NCBI RefSeq assembly: GCF_021462225.1
Contig: NC_061797.1
Coordinates: forward strand, 24,823,093-24,887,092
Length of the DNA stretch: 64,000 bases
From: Girardinichthys multiradiatus
Lineage: Eukaryota; Chordata; Actinopteri; Cyprinodontiformes; Goodeidae
Direction: 5' to 3'
The position numbers and the translations under genes were made by a program. Under the pieces are notes generated by a model, which was not told where the DNA came from, ran no database searches, and was given only the letters and a program-made list of their open reading frames with translations. Shown one piece after another: positions 36,001-49,559 of this stretch. Each line of letters starts with the position of its first letter. The first letter of the stretch is position 1.

Positions 36001-37985
36001 ACTAGTTACATGGGTGGGGGTCCATCTAAGATTATCCAGTCCTGGGCCCAGGCAAGGCTGTCGGCTGGACTGCTCACACTGGACAAAAATTACATTGCCC
36101 AAAATGCTAAAGGTCACATAATGGAAGCACAAATGAGAAAGAGAGATTAAAGAAGAAAATATGCCTATATCACAACTGATATCATCATTGCAATATTTAC
36201 TGATACAAACACCATCTCAAGATTTTATAATCCTATGCAGCCCTAATTGTAATATGGCAAAACATGAAAACTTCATGGGTTATGAATGTATATTTCCAAG
36301 GTTCCATAAGTGACTCAATGAAACTACATTGTCATATTGAGGTTTATCATTTTTGTTGGAGATAAATCCTTTACGATCCTTTACATATATTGATACTGCG
36401 TAAACAAAAAAGTTCAACCTCTCCTCTCTATTATGTCCATCTTCTAAGTGAACATGCAATTCCACTGATCTGGAATGTGAAGTCACTGTGAATGAGGACA
36501 AGGCATGTAAGCGATTGCATGGGGAGATTCCACAAAGCATGCAATTCTGATGCACTCTGGCTCAGCTTCTCACTGCTAAACAATGGCGGATCAATCCTGC
36601 CACAGTCAAGAATACATACAGAAATTCATAAATGGCTCAATAAAATAATTACTGGGCCAAAAAATAGCTAGACATATAAATCAGCGTGCCATTAAATGCA
36701 ACAAAATAATAAAAGGAAGAGATATATCCAATAATTGATCAATTAATCAGATAAAATATATATTTCTATTTAAATCTTTAACTTTTGTAATTTATCTCTG
36801 TGCTATTATGCTTATTTTGTATTCAAACCAAAAAATTTTCTTAAACTCATTTTATTGTCCTTTTTTTTCTTAAGCAATAATATATTTTCTCCTCTAATGT
36901 ATCCCTGTTATAGTTTCTTACCCAGCGGATTTTCCTCAGACCATGTAATTTTTTTGCATTTCTCGGTCTCTGCATTGTCTTTTCAATCTCAACATGCATC
37001 TGCGAATGTAAAAACAAAGAGGGCGGGGGAGCGGTCTCTGCAACAGCTTTGGCTTCTCTCCTATTGGCTGAGGGTAAACTTTTAGAAAGCAGGTGCTGAG
37101 TCTAATTGTGGCTGCCTGGTTTTGAAAAGGAGCTAACAGAAACTAACTTCTTTTTTCATGTTGTTGCTAAAGACGTTAAGCATGTTGTGTCTTTGTTGGT
37201 AGACAGTGCTGTTTAACAGACTGAGCATTGCTTCTCTGGGTAAATATTTCCAAATACAGTTTTCAGAGTTGTTTTACAGAAAATGCACAAAAAGTGCCCA
37301 AATCTGACAAAACTGTGTAATAAATGTAGTAGTTGTAATCTGGCATGAGCAAAAGTGAAAAGGACAAATACTCTGACTAGCTGCATTAGAGAAGTCATCA
37401 GTCTGAGTTTCTTATTTCTGTAATTTTGTTTCATTGTACTGTCTCCACGTTGTCCTCCTGACTTTTACCTGGAAATTGATTTCAGTGCAGCCTTGTGAGT
37501 AATTTCTGTTTTCTAAAATATGCTCAGAGGACAGGAGACCAAAGAATGATGAGGCCATAAGTGAGGATGCACTGGAAGATACTAAGTCATTTCAGTGTCA
37601 GTGATGCAAAGAAAAATGGTGGAGGTTGCGGTAGGGGGGGGGGCAAATAAACGTCACAATCTAAATTGAGCTATACAACTATACAGCTATACAACAATTA
37701 TCATGAAGATGTGTTATCTTCAAATTGTATTATATACATCTTAATGGTATAAATAGAATGTTTCTGGCATTAGTGCAGTAAGGCCAGAAACCTGTGAAGT
37801 TAATTAGGTTGTTTGTGTTTTGTATGCTGTCCCTTTTATTTGGCAAATAATCAGGTAGTTAATTATTAGGTGAGGTATTGATGTTGTTGAGGACTGGTTT
37901 GTTGATAGCAAATAACTGCCACCATGCTAATTGTTCCTGCAGCAATAAGTTGTAAGATGCCAGTTTTCGTAATCAAACAGCCGGC
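33035..37985. other. Intronic sequence, no gene recognised
   Basis: About 5 kb of AT-rich non-coding DNA. Small features are a poly-A run at about 35214-35227 and a short direct repeat of GGTGGTACCCAC at 35331-35352. A GC-richer patch with an inverted CCAAT (CTATTGGCTG) near 37060-37070 could be regulatory but has no further support. Confidence 0.35.
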
Positions 37986-38335
37986 TAATGTTACATGCTC
38001 CAAATTCTCCATTCATCTACCCATTGTCCGGTCCAGGAGGGGCCTCCAGACATCCCTCTCCCCAAAGACACTTTCTAACTCATTCTATGGAATCCCAAAG
38101 CTTTTCCAGACCTCGAGAGAGCATTTTCTTAAACATAGAAAGTACTCCTGGACCAGTCTGTTTGCTTTGTCTTCTTAAACTCCCTGTTGGTTGCGACAGA
38201 TGGCTGCTCAAACTGAGCCAGATTCTGCTGGAGGTAAAAGAGAGTTCTCCTTTCCACTCCCACGTGCATTATCAGCATGAGGGATTGCTGCAAAGTTCAA
38301 AGCTTCCTTAGAAAACCTTCAATGGAAAACCTACA
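37986..38335 (+). repeat. Fish LINE-derived repeat fragments
   Basis: Two pieces read like common teleost interspersed repeats. One is CCATTGTCCGGTCCAGGAGG..CCTCCAGACATCC (about 38020-38060). The other is the L2-type 3' UTR text GGCTGCTCAAACTGAGCC..TTCTGCTGGAGGTAAA followed by CAGCATGAGGGATTGCTGC (about 38200-38295). The short ORFs over them are not genes. Confidence 0.55.
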
Positions 38336-38639
38336 AGGAGAGGTGCCAGAGGTATACAGAAGAGCAGTGGCTGTACTTCGATCTCCCCCAGGACGACAGA
38401 ACTCATCACCTTTTTCTCTAAGGCCGAGGCCAGCCACCCTTCAGAGGAAGTTAATTTTAGCCGCTTTCATTCAGACATAGCAGTACCATATACTGCTATG
38501 GAACAGTGCAAAATGAAAAATGCCACATTACTAATTTCCTTTGTTTTTTTCACATATTAACATTTTAGATCATTAACCTTATTAATTATAGCCAAAGATT
38601 CCATTTAGATTGGGAAAACAGCTTTATAAACAAACCTGA
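38336..38639. other. No gene recognised
   Basis: Non-coding sequence between two relics. Confidence 0.35.
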
Positions 38640-39060
38640 CCTAAGCATCATACAACCACCACCACTATCATTAAACTGTTAGCATGATGCTTTTTTGTGA
38701 AGCGTTGTGGTAGTTTTATGACAGATGTAACGGGATGCACACTTTCAGAGAAGTTTCATTTTGTCTCGTCGGTAAAAAGCATATTTTCCCAAAAGTCTTG
38801 GGGATCATCGAGAAAACAGTTTGAAGTGTGACAAGGGCAATGGTGTTATTTAAGGTAAGCTGTGGATTTCACCTGGGGACACTCCCTACATTTCTTTAGA
38901 GCAGGGCATGATGTTTTGTCTTTTGAGATATTTTAGCCTGCCTCAAATTGTCCGTCAGGTTCTACTTAAATATTTTTTTATTTCCACATGTCTGGTAGTA
39001 ATTGGACCTCAGTGTGGCTAGTGAGGTTTAACACAGCATTCTAAAAATATGGTTAATCAG
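38640..39060 (-). mobile_element. Degenerate Tc1/mariner relic
   Basis: Read antisense, the region matches the style of a fish Tc1/mariner gene. It has the ATGCTTTTTTGTGAAG..TGTAACGGGATGCACAC block, the TTTCATTTTGTCTC..AAAAAGCATATTTTCCC block, and CAAAAGTCTTGGGGATCATC (38793-38812). The last block is strongly conserved wording. Frames are broken and TIRs were not defined. Confidence 0.55.
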
Positions 39061-39744
39061 AGCAAATGTTATGTCATATGTTTAAAGTAAATTGATTTTA
39101 CTTATTGTGGAAATGAACAGTAATATGCTCCTAATCAGCTGCATTTTATATTATTTAATTTTTCATCTATGATCACTTTTACAACTAAGGACTGAATCTT
39201 AAACCTGGTAAATATATTGAACTGGGTTGCATAAACAGATGCATAAACAGTGTTAAAAATGTATTCATATTTTGCTTTTATCTCTGCCCCATTTCCTGGC
39301 CAGCAGCTACCAAAAAGAGGCAATTAGTGGAGAAAGTATGTGTTTATAAAACATTTTAAATAAATAAAAGTATTTTTTCTTAAGAAATAAAGTTTTGTCC
39401 AGTTTATACAGTCAAAAAAGACTTGTTGCTACTACTTTATTATCTGCAGTCAAAAGCATGCATTCATTCTGAAACCACCAATTATTTTTTGCAAATCAAA
39501 TTTACTACTCACCAATCTACATATCTACATATTTTAGCAATTTACATATCTTATATGTAAGGTTAGAACTCTAAGGACTTAATCCCTATCTGTTACCATA
39601 GCCTAAACTTGGAAAGAAAACATGGTTACATTTTGCCTGTTTTCCTAATAGGGTAATGCATCAAAGTTTCGTATTAAATTAATATTAGCTCAGTAAAAAC
39701 AAGAAAGATTAAATTAAAATGATTGGATTGAGTTAATTATATAC
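39061..39744. other. No gene recognised
   Basis: AT-rich intronic sequence. Confidence 0.35.
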
Positions 39745-39840
39745 TTCTTTAGATACAGTAAATCGAATCTGCTTTGTAAAGTACTTTCAGATTACTACTG
39801 TTGGGAACTAGCGTTATATAAATACACTGAAATGATATAA
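39745..39840 (+). repeat. Retrotransposon 3' tail relic
   Basis: TTTGTAAAGTACTTTCAG..AACTAGCGTTATATAAATAC is a diverged version of the fish LINE/SINE tail also seen at 13440-13505. Confidence 0.5.
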
Positions 39841-40698
39841 AACAAACAATAACCTGTGTTATAATATCCAATTAAAGTTTGCATACCCCAGAGAAATGTC
39901 TGCAGATGTCTGTTTTTAGTCTAACGATCAACACACTTCAAAATAATGCACTAAAAAAAAGCAGATACGTTTTACTTAAAAGGTGACATTAGCATGTTAT
40001 GCTTTTTATTCAAATGTAAACAGGAAATGGGTGGAGAGACATGTATTACAAGAGTGCCTCAATAAAGATATTTCTAAAATCTTCAAACAAAAAAAGTAAA
40101 ATTAGATAAAACAAAGTTTGATTAAAGTAGAACAGCTGATATATTTAGATGCAGGAAGAACCGTGTGGCTGCATAAATAACGTTATGACTGGGATAAAGC
40201 AGTACAATCCCAACACTCAGAGGCACCGGCAGCCAATCAGAGTGCACCGCTTCAGCCCAACAGCACTGTGGTTCAAACGCAAGTGGCAGGCAGATTCTGA
40301 GTAAGTGAGGAAAGCAGCTATCATTTCTTCATTACACCAGGTTAGAGAAAGTCTTGCGAAAGAAGAGACTTAATGGAACAACTCTGCATCACAAAAATGA
40401 CATTTAAAGCTAAAATTAATGTTTAAGAGTGAAAAGACGGAGCGCAAGCAGGTGCTGGAGCAGAGCTTGGATTATCGCTCATTTTGCAGCAAATTAACAC
40501 ATTCAGACGAAGCAACATACATTAACAACATGACAATAAATCTATATTTTGAAGCAAATTTTAACGCAAATTTCTTCACAAAAAAACATTTGTGCCACTA
40601 TTTACGCGAGCGCGCCAACACACGCTCCCATCCAGAGGCGCACCTCCTTCCACCCCTCCTCCTCCTCCTTCGTCTCCTTCTCCTCTCTGTGTACTCAC
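39841..40698. other. 5' end of putative intron 1
   Basis: No gene. The half nearest exon 1 becomes GC- and CpG-richer and contains CAGCCAATCAGAG (about 40230), a plus-strand CCAAT box. Confidence 0.35.
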
Positions 40699-40790
40699 CA
40701 CAGCTGTCTCTTAGCGGGGAGGCAGTCTTTGTTGGAGGCTGTCACTCCCATTGCCATCTGCATCACCGTTATATATTTCTGATACTTCAT
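40699..40790 (-). CDS. First coding exon of the unidentified host gene
   Basis: On the minus strand the ATG at 40790-40788 has a purine at -3 and an in-frame TAA five codons upstream (40805-40803). It is therefore the first possible start in this frame. The exon encodes 30 codons beginning MKYQKYITVMQMAMG, continuing through SNKDCLPAKRQL, plus two bases TG. It is followed at once by a consensus GTGAGT donor. The exon at 13407 opens with G, so splicing would complete TGG (Trp) and keep frame. There is no signal peptide or membrane segment. I do not recognise the protein. The position beside a CpG-rich block supports a true 5' exon. Other exons might lie between the two. Confidence 0.6.
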
Positions 40791-41340
40791 TTCTCCTTCG
40801 TTTTATACTACAACTCGCACCGCTGCCGCTAACTCTTCTCTTACTTCTATGAATCCGTGCGCCACAAAAGCAGCACAGGTGAGCGTGCATTCAAACGTCT
40901 GTTGTTTTCCACTCGCGTCCGCGGCATCAAAAACGCCATTTCCACGCCGGCAGGTCTGCTGGCAGACGGGGGCAAATGTTCCCCGAGGAGATCAACGAAA
41001 GGTGCCACGCTGCCGCGACCCACGTCGGCGCTGACTCTCTAATCTCATTAGAGCTCGGAATAGATTGGCTTAATCCATTCAAATTTAGTCAGGACGGGGT
41101 CATTGTTGTGCGTCGCCTGGTGGAGCGGCAACTTTTCCCTGTTTTTTTTTTTTTCTTTCTTTTTTTCTTATGTTCTCAGCTGTTAAACTCCGGGTTGCAT
41201 GTGTGGAAAAAGAGCCAGAGACAAGAGGATGCAGGCGCGGCAGCACCCAAACGTCTGCCAGGGAAGGAAGAGTGTGCGCGTTTGTTCAACGAGAGAGGGA
41301 GAGAGGAGGGGAGTGACACAGGATAAGGAGGAGGAGAGAG
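40791..41340 (-). promoter_or_regulatory. CpG-rich candidate promoter and 5' UTR
   Basis: CpG dinucleotides are abundant here (for example CCGCGGC, CACGCCGG, GCCGCGACCCACGTCGGCG) compared with the AT-rich flanks. The block adjoins coding exon 1 on its upstream side. No convincing TATA box at a suitable distance was seen, in keeping with a CpG-island type promoter. It could also serve the plus strand, where ATGAATCCG..CAGCACAG|GTGAGC (40848-40883) resembles a short first exon. Confidence 0.5.
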
Positions 41341-41399
41341 GAAGCTATGTAACGGCTTTAGCAAGGGGAAACCCAACTGATGTTGTTCAGTACTTGTAA

Positions 41400-41960
41400 A
41401 ACCACTATTTATTTGGTTTTAATGTGCTGGACCAACAGAAATAGCCCATATTTGTGAGGTGGAAGCACAATGATACATGATTTTCAAAATTAGAATAAAA
41501 AATCTGAGAAGAGTGGTGTGCATTTGCCTTAAGTCTTCTTCCTTGAGCAAATAGTTTGTAGAACCACCTTCTGCTGCAATTACAACTGCAAGCCTTTTGG
41601 AGTATGTCTCTACCAACATTGCCCTTCTACAGACTTGTTGCTGATTCCTCTTTCCAAAATAACTCAAATTAAGTCAGATTGGGTGGAGAATATGTTTGAA
41701 CATCAATTTTCAACTTCTACCACAGTTTTGCAGTTAGATTAATATTTGGACTTTGTGACTATGCCTTACTGGTAAGCTCTTTACACTGATCTGCACAATT
41801 TCATTGCTGTATGTTTGGAGTCGCTGTATTGCTGGAAATCTTTTGCAGGTTTTCTTCCAGGGTTGCCCAAGATTAGCTCCATGCATCCCCTAACTAGCTT
41901 CACTGTTACTGCCAGAAACATTCAAAATGACCCTTTTTGAGTTTTCAGAAATTCAAACAA
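41400..41960 (-). mobile_element. Tc1-like relic, same broad family as 7938-8864
   Basis: Read antisense this resembles the 3' half of a fish Tc1 transposase gene. AGTTTGTAGAACCACCTTCTGCTGCAATTACAACTGCAAGCC (41549-41590) corresponds to the C-terminal A-V-I-A-A-E-G-G-S-T tail. Further blocks (TCAGATTGGGTGGAGA near 41675 and GTTTTCTTCCAGGGTTGCCC near 41850) follow in family order. It is heavily diverged, with frameshifts and no complete TIR pair. Confidence 0.6.
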
Positions 41961-44900
41961 AGGTTTGAACACATTGCATTTTGTAAATAGTAGAAAACAC
42001 CCACTATGGAATAAGTGGTAGAAAATGACTGACTGACATCTTTACATCAAAACGTTGTACTTTGTGTCTAGTTTAACTGAATAAGGGTCAACTGACTTAC
42101 ATTTTAGGATATGAAGCCTTATATTTACTGGTAATAGGCAAGGTCCCCTAAAAATCCTATAAAAAAAGAGCATGGCCATTTGTTCACATTTTCAACCAGA
42201 AACACAACTATACATTTTTTGTATGCAGATATAAGGTTGCATGTTACTTCCTCAGCATGAATTCACAGATTCCTGACATCTGAAAATTGACAGCTTCAGA
42301 CATGTAATATATTCAACCCAAACCTTTCTATACATTTGGATTGTCTAATAAATCTGTTAATGTTAAGGCTGATTTGTATCTTATTTCAAGTTGTTACAAT
42401 ATTTCAGTGAATGAGTTTTACTGGCATACCGTTTTCATACTTTTACATTTTATATTTACACTCTCCATTTCTTTCAGACGTTTGGAGGATTCTAGAGAGA
42501 GAATTGAACCTCTAAATATGAACACGATGTTTTTATATACTAAAGACATATAGGCACACATTTTCCTCCACACCTGTAGGTGTAGCTCGCTCCGTGTCTC
42601 TCGCAACTCTAGCTTTGTTTTACTAGTAGGCCCAACATGTTGTTCCTTCATTTGCATTTCATCTTCCCCGTTGTGTCTTCCCTGCTTTTCCTCTGCCTGC
42701 TACAGCAGGAGCCATGCAGTCAACAGTTGTGGAGAGACGTTCTCTTCCAGTGCCATCAAAGAGGTGTTCGCAAAATGGGGACAAAGGGCAAACCTTCTGC
42801 GTTCAGCATCACAGCAATAAAGCTGTTGTCCTGTGCAACATAGGGTGCAATAATAATATTATGGCACTTTTCCTATCAGAAAACAGGGTATACAGACAGT
42901 TTTGTTTTTCATTCCAAGCCTAAAGACAGTGGCCTGAGCTTTCTGTATAAGCCAGTACTTATATAGGAAGTCATCTATGCCCAGTTTAAAATGTCGTAGT
43001 AGGGGGAGCACACCATGATGTCCTCTCAAAATCTCATAACATCAAATAGGTGGCTGTCCGAGAGAAACAGTGCTCTTTTTCTTTTTTTATTATTTTATTC
43101 ATATTTACCACTCATTGCTTCCAGCAATGTTACAAGACTGAAGACTCTAGTATGATTTAAATTGCTGTGATTTTGAGTTAAGTAGATGTTTTAGAGAGGG
43201 TGTGGGTGGAGAGTTGGAGAGTTTATTTTTCCTCTGTAGGCTGAGAGTTCACAGCATCTCTATAAAGATGCTGATCAATTTAGTGATTGATTTGGCATTA
43301 GATTTAAATGCCTAGTAATCAAAAGTCTTTAGAGAATTCTCAAGGACACGGGGACATATGATAGATATATACACAACATCTAACATCAGTTGAATCTCCA
43401 TGTGTGGTTATGTTTTAGTATTCATGGTAATAGTCAATTTAATGCATGATGTAATTCTACAGAGTCGCCAGTGTTGCTGGTTGCGTAAATCCCGTGAGTA
43501 GATACATTAAGCATGAAACAATTACACACTGAAGCTGGAGATTGTCCTGCAATTTTCTTACAAGGAAACTCTACCACAAGGTGAGAGAGCACTTCAGTCA
43601 CTGTATTTACATATTTCTACGGACTAATAAACAGAATGAAGGAAGAGGGAACCTATGTGTATAAACCATGCCACTCCTGAGATGGTCCATGCACCGGAAA
43701 AAGTAAATCTACACATAAACCTCCACCGTCAGGAATAAAAAAAAACACCACAATAAAATGACCAAGGAGAAATGTTTGACAGCCGGTGCACGGGCAGGTA
43801 AGTAACTCCTATTAGATGGAGCAAGTTGGTGCACAGCTGGTGGGGAAGGTCAGGCAAAAGATGCTGTAATCAGCAAAGTTTGATGTTGGCAATGAAAACA
43901 ACAAAACATTTACCCCTAATAAAATCTCTCAGCACAACCCACCTAGCCTTTCCTCCAGCTCCTCTGATATTTATTTACGGTTTCAGGGTTTGGAAGAGGA
44001 TTAAGTAAACACACACACACACCAACACAGACACCATCACAGCAGTGGCCTGAAGGAGACTGATGAGGGTGAGGCCATCACAGCAGACTGAATGACGCAC
44101 AGTCCTCAAAAGACTTTTAATATTCTCTTTAATCTCTGCTTAGAAACACAATTTAGTGCCTTCATTAGCCTAAATATTCGATCCTTTACTGTTCATGTTG
44201 TGGCCCAAAATATAAGAACTAATAAGTGTCCCCGTTTATTCTTCCAGATCTCTGCTTGGTGACCATAAGCTAAAATCCACAGGGTGCATCTTTTAACCAG
44301 CTTAATGAAACAGCTCCAGGAGTCTGTCTAATTATTTTTACATTCTCAAACTGAACTCATTATCTTTCTGAAGACCCAGTTGCCACAGCCGTCATATTAC
44401 GGAAGGTGAGGAAGAGAAAAAAAAAAATCTGTATTGGTTCAAGAGCCAGATTTCCCTCAGGAGCAGCTACCATCCCAATGTGTTGATCCCTCTCACCATA
44501 AATTACACCATCCTCTGGCCCTGGGCCACTATTAATCACATGACCACAGCAGCCAGATTAAATCTGTAGCCTTGGACTGTTGTCCTGTCTCACCCTTGCT
44601 CTGCCTCTCTTGCACATGACAAACCCAAAAATCAAGCAAAAGTATTTGCAAAAGCAGTACCGAAAACCAATGTTAATAGTTTTTGATAGATTTTGTCACA
44701 TATATGGCTTTGAAGATGATGCAGTGGCACAAGTAATGACAGTGCTACACATTTTTATCTAAAATTAATTATCCTTTGTTTTTGTTCATCTGTTTATCTG
44801 TCTCAAACTGTGAGCAATAAACTAAGAATGTAACTAGCAACATAGAAGTGTTATGAAAATCTCATATGCAGTGCATAAACTGACAAAAATATTCATTTTA

Positions 44901-45501
44901 AATTCAAATTTCAGCCACATATTTCAGACTTATATAACTATAATCATTTTACAGCACCATTATATAAACTAGAAAAATATTGGAAATATGTTTTCACAAA
45001 CTGCTCTGAAAGCAAAAATCAAGAATTCAGGAAGGCATTGTACAGCAGCAGTAGGAGAAAACATATGGAGAACATTAACTGAGGAGATAGCAGCATGCAG
45101 ACACAGATTGTTATATGGCAGCACCAAAATTAAGTGCCTGACATGTGTCATCATCCATCTTTTAAATGACTTCTCATAGTGAAAACAAACCTTTTAAACG
45201 CTGCAGTTTAATAGACGTGCCCACTTGAATACTGCTAAATATTTATTTTCAGTTAGAACTAAATATACTCACCTCCAAATATCAAAATAGCTGCACATAC
45301 TGAGCATATTAAAATCTATTTAAACAGGAAAAATAGTTGTTTAACTGTGATGTATACTGATGATTGAGAGAATAATAAGAAAACTATATCAGCAAGTGTT
45401 TAATTTGTGGGATTCAAAAAGGCTTTCTGCTTCTTCACCCATGAAATCATTTCCAAATCATTTTCATTAAACTATAGGTAAGTTCTAATGACAAGAAAAT
45501 C
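41961..45501. other. No gene recognised
   Basis: Mostly AT-rich non-coding DNA upstream of the host promoter. A pyrimidine tract ending CTGCTACAG before 42709, with an open frame after it, was considered as a plus-strand exon but is unsupported. A short (CA)n occurs at 44009-44022. Confidence 0.4.
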
Positions 45502-45722
45502 AACACAGGAAGAAATCCTCAAAACCTGGTGTCCTGCATGTTCTAGATCTGTACTTGCTTCAACACAGGTGATTCAAGTGGTCTAATGGACTCCTCAGCA
45601 TGTTATGATGTTCTGCAAAGGTCTGCTAAAGAACCATTCATTGGGTTCAGGTGTGATGGACCCAGGAAACATCTAAAACGCACAGGACGCCGGCTCTTAA
45701 GAACCAGAGTTGGCCACTTCTG
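45502..45722. mobile_element. hAT-like non-autonomous element (MITE), decayed
   Basis: The sequence is built as an inverted repeat: CCTGGTGTCCTGCATGTTCTAG near the left end and CGCACAGGACGCCGGCTCTTAAG near the right end. It closes with GAACCAGAGTTGGCCACTTCTG, the form of the fish AGAGTTGGCCACCCCTG-type terminus. Internal GATTCAAGTGGTCTAATG..CCTCAGCATGTTATGATG also fits. The left terminus is eroded. Confidence 0.65.
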
Positions 45723-47160
45723 TTTTATTTAAGTGAGGATTTTAAAGATGATTAGTTTCATTTTCACTAGGTTTTAATAGCATACATTAACTAAATTTAC
45801 GATCTTGAAACAAATCAAATACTATAAGGAATATATTTGATCAATTTCTTCAATTGTACAGACTACAGCACAGCTTAAGTCAGATGATTGTTTTCCAGAA
45901 ATGCTTCAAATTTAAAGCTGAAATTAAGCTGTAATCAAAGAAATAACCATAAAAATCAGCAAGGCTGTTGAGCAGTTCCAGTAACTAGTGTTTATCATGT
46001 CAACAGAGACAAGCATAACCAGATATCCAAAAACATCACATCCCAAATTTATTAAAAGGCTGGATAAGCCTCGTAAGCGGGTTGCCAGTGTACAAGCAAA
46101 ATGCATTCAGGCACAGCATAGATTCTGCATGAATCTTGTAATTCAACACTCCACTGCAGAGCTTTAATATCTCACTGCCAGACATGCATCTCCACAGCAA
46201 CACTGGCTCTGGGCTCGGCTAAGTTGGCCCTGACACATGATATGCCTTCTTATTTTAAAGCATACAGCAGCGAGATGATCTGTTATGAAAAGAGCTACGT
46301 CTTATCAAGCATAAGTGAAGAGATTACACAATTACCCAATAAAAATCTAAATAGGCAATTTATTAGCAATAATTTTCCTAATTAATTAACATTTTGCATG
46401 ATTTCACAGAACATTGATGATGGTTTAAACTGTCCAAAGTTGACTTTTCAGTATTTTCGGATGGTAATACTGATGATAATTTATTTTTCTTTACAAGAAT
46501 AAAACAGCTGATCTAGCCTGTGTCATGAACTACTGCTATAATTATTAATATGGTGTATATTAAAACACCATATTAATTAATGGTGTATAACCTGGCAGTG
46601 AAAAGGAGTTTTGTGCTGCTGTGCCTCCAGTCAGCAGGGTTTGACACCAGCCTTCCCTCCTGCCCTCCCACTGTCACCTTTATTAACAGCCTGCCAGGTG
46701 GAGACTTTCTCCCTTTTAGGCTCAGATTTGCTGATGTAAGTGATGAAGAGTGGGAACAAAGAGGTGGTTGGAGGGTGGAGTTGTCACCTGTTAAAAACTA
46801 CTGTTCAGATACAACACAAAGCAGCTGTTTACCACTCTACATTACAAAATCAAAGTGCTTGTTCTCCTCTCTTGCTGACATATATGAGACTTTATTAATT
46901 CTACAGATTTCTTTGTTGTGTAGTTATACCATTAAAAACATTATTTTTTTTTAAATCTTGCAGATTTAGATGTTCAATGTTTACAAAAAAACAACAATAT
47001 TGGAACAAGAAATAAAAATAAGCCCAAAAGTATTCCTATCCTTTTATCATCGCAGATCATCAGTCTTTTGCAGCCATTTCATATTTTCTCTATTTAAGCT
47101 TCAAAAAGCAGCAGTGAAGAGTTTTCTTAAAATCTCTTCTAGCCAGCTTTGGCAAAAGTC
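45723..47160. other. No gene recognised
   Basis: AT-rich non-coding sequence. A small hairpin of TATGGTGTATATTAAAACACCATA lies at about 46549-46573. A segment at 46631-46736, between CTGTGCCTCCAG and GTAAGTGATG, has splice-like edges and an open frame but no recognisable protein. Confidence 0.35.
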
Positions 47161-47459
47161 AGTCTATCTAGCTTCATGAGGTGGTCACCTATAAATGGTT
47201 TTCCGAAGAATTCAAAAGAACTTCCCAGAGGTTCATTGAGAGACGCCAAAGGTTAATATTTCCATTATAACAGCAAAGGGCGGCTACTAAAATATAAAAC
47301 ATATTTAAAGTTCTTTTACAATTTTTTGTTTGCTACTTAATTCCATATGTGTTCATTTACAGTTTTGATGCCTTCAGTGAGAATTTACGTATGTAAATAG
47401 TCATAAACATAAAGAAAACCATTCAATGAAAAAGGCTTTCTAAAACTTTTGAGCGGTAG
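47161..47459 (+). mobile_element. 3' end of a decayed Tc1-like element
   Basis: TTCATGAGGTGGTCACCTATAAATGG (about 47174) is followed by GTTTTGATGCCTTCAGTGAGAA, ATAGTCATAAACATAAAGAAAA and a terminal AAAACTTTTGAGCGGTAGTGTAT. This is the order seen at the 3' ends of fish Tc1 elements, and it ends in a TIR of the ACTACCGGTCAAAAGT type. Only this end remains. Confidence 0.6.
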
Positions 47460-47461
47460 TG

Positions 47462-47501
<40 letters not shown>

Positions 47502-47518
47502 TATATATATCTATATAC
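47460..47518. repeat. (TA)n microsatellite
   Basis: An AT-dinucleotide run with one GATATATATATC interruption links the preceding Tc1 end to the next Tc1 start. Confidence 0.92.
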
Positions 47519-49157
<1,639 letters not shown>

Positions 49158-49555
49158 CAGGGGTTGGACAATGAAACTGAAACACCTGTCATTTTAGTGT
49201 GGGAGGTTTCATGGCTAAATTGGACCAGCCTGGTAGCCAGTCTTCATTGATTGCACATTGCACCAGTAAGAGCAGAGTGTGAAGGTTCAATTAGCAGGGT
49301 AAGAGCACATTTTTGCTCAAAATATTGAAATGCACAACATTATGGGTGACATACCAGAGTTCAAAAGAGGACAAATTGTTGGTGCACGTCTGGCTGGCGC
49401 ATCTGTGACCAAGACAGCAAGTCTTTGTGATGTATCAAGAGCCACGGTATCCAGGGTAATGTCAGCATACCACCAAGAAGGACAAACCACATCCAACAGG
49501 ATTAACTGTGGACGCAAGAGGAAGCTGTCTGAAAGGGATGTTCGGGTGCTAGCCC
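49158..49555 (+). pseudogene. Tc1-like family A, left TIR and transposase N-terminus, 3' truncated
   Basis: The left TIR starts CAGGGGTTGGACAATGAAAC. A frame from 49330 encodes a paired helix-turn-helix (F-K-R-G-Q-I-V-G-A-R-L-A-G-A-S, then R-A-T-V-S-R-V-M) up to S-E-R-D-V-R-V-L, the linker to the catalytic domain. At about 49555 the sequence changes into GGTCGGTCGGTC and TCTGTC repeats, and the catalytic part is absent. The TIR matches, in inverse, the right TIR at 300-345. Confidence 0.8.
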
Positions 49556-49559
49556 GGTC

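Noticed and set aside
40419..40832. 137-codon plus-strand ORF over exon 1
   Set aside because: It has no start context or domain. The minus-strand exon with upstream stop, ATG, donor and phase match is better supported.
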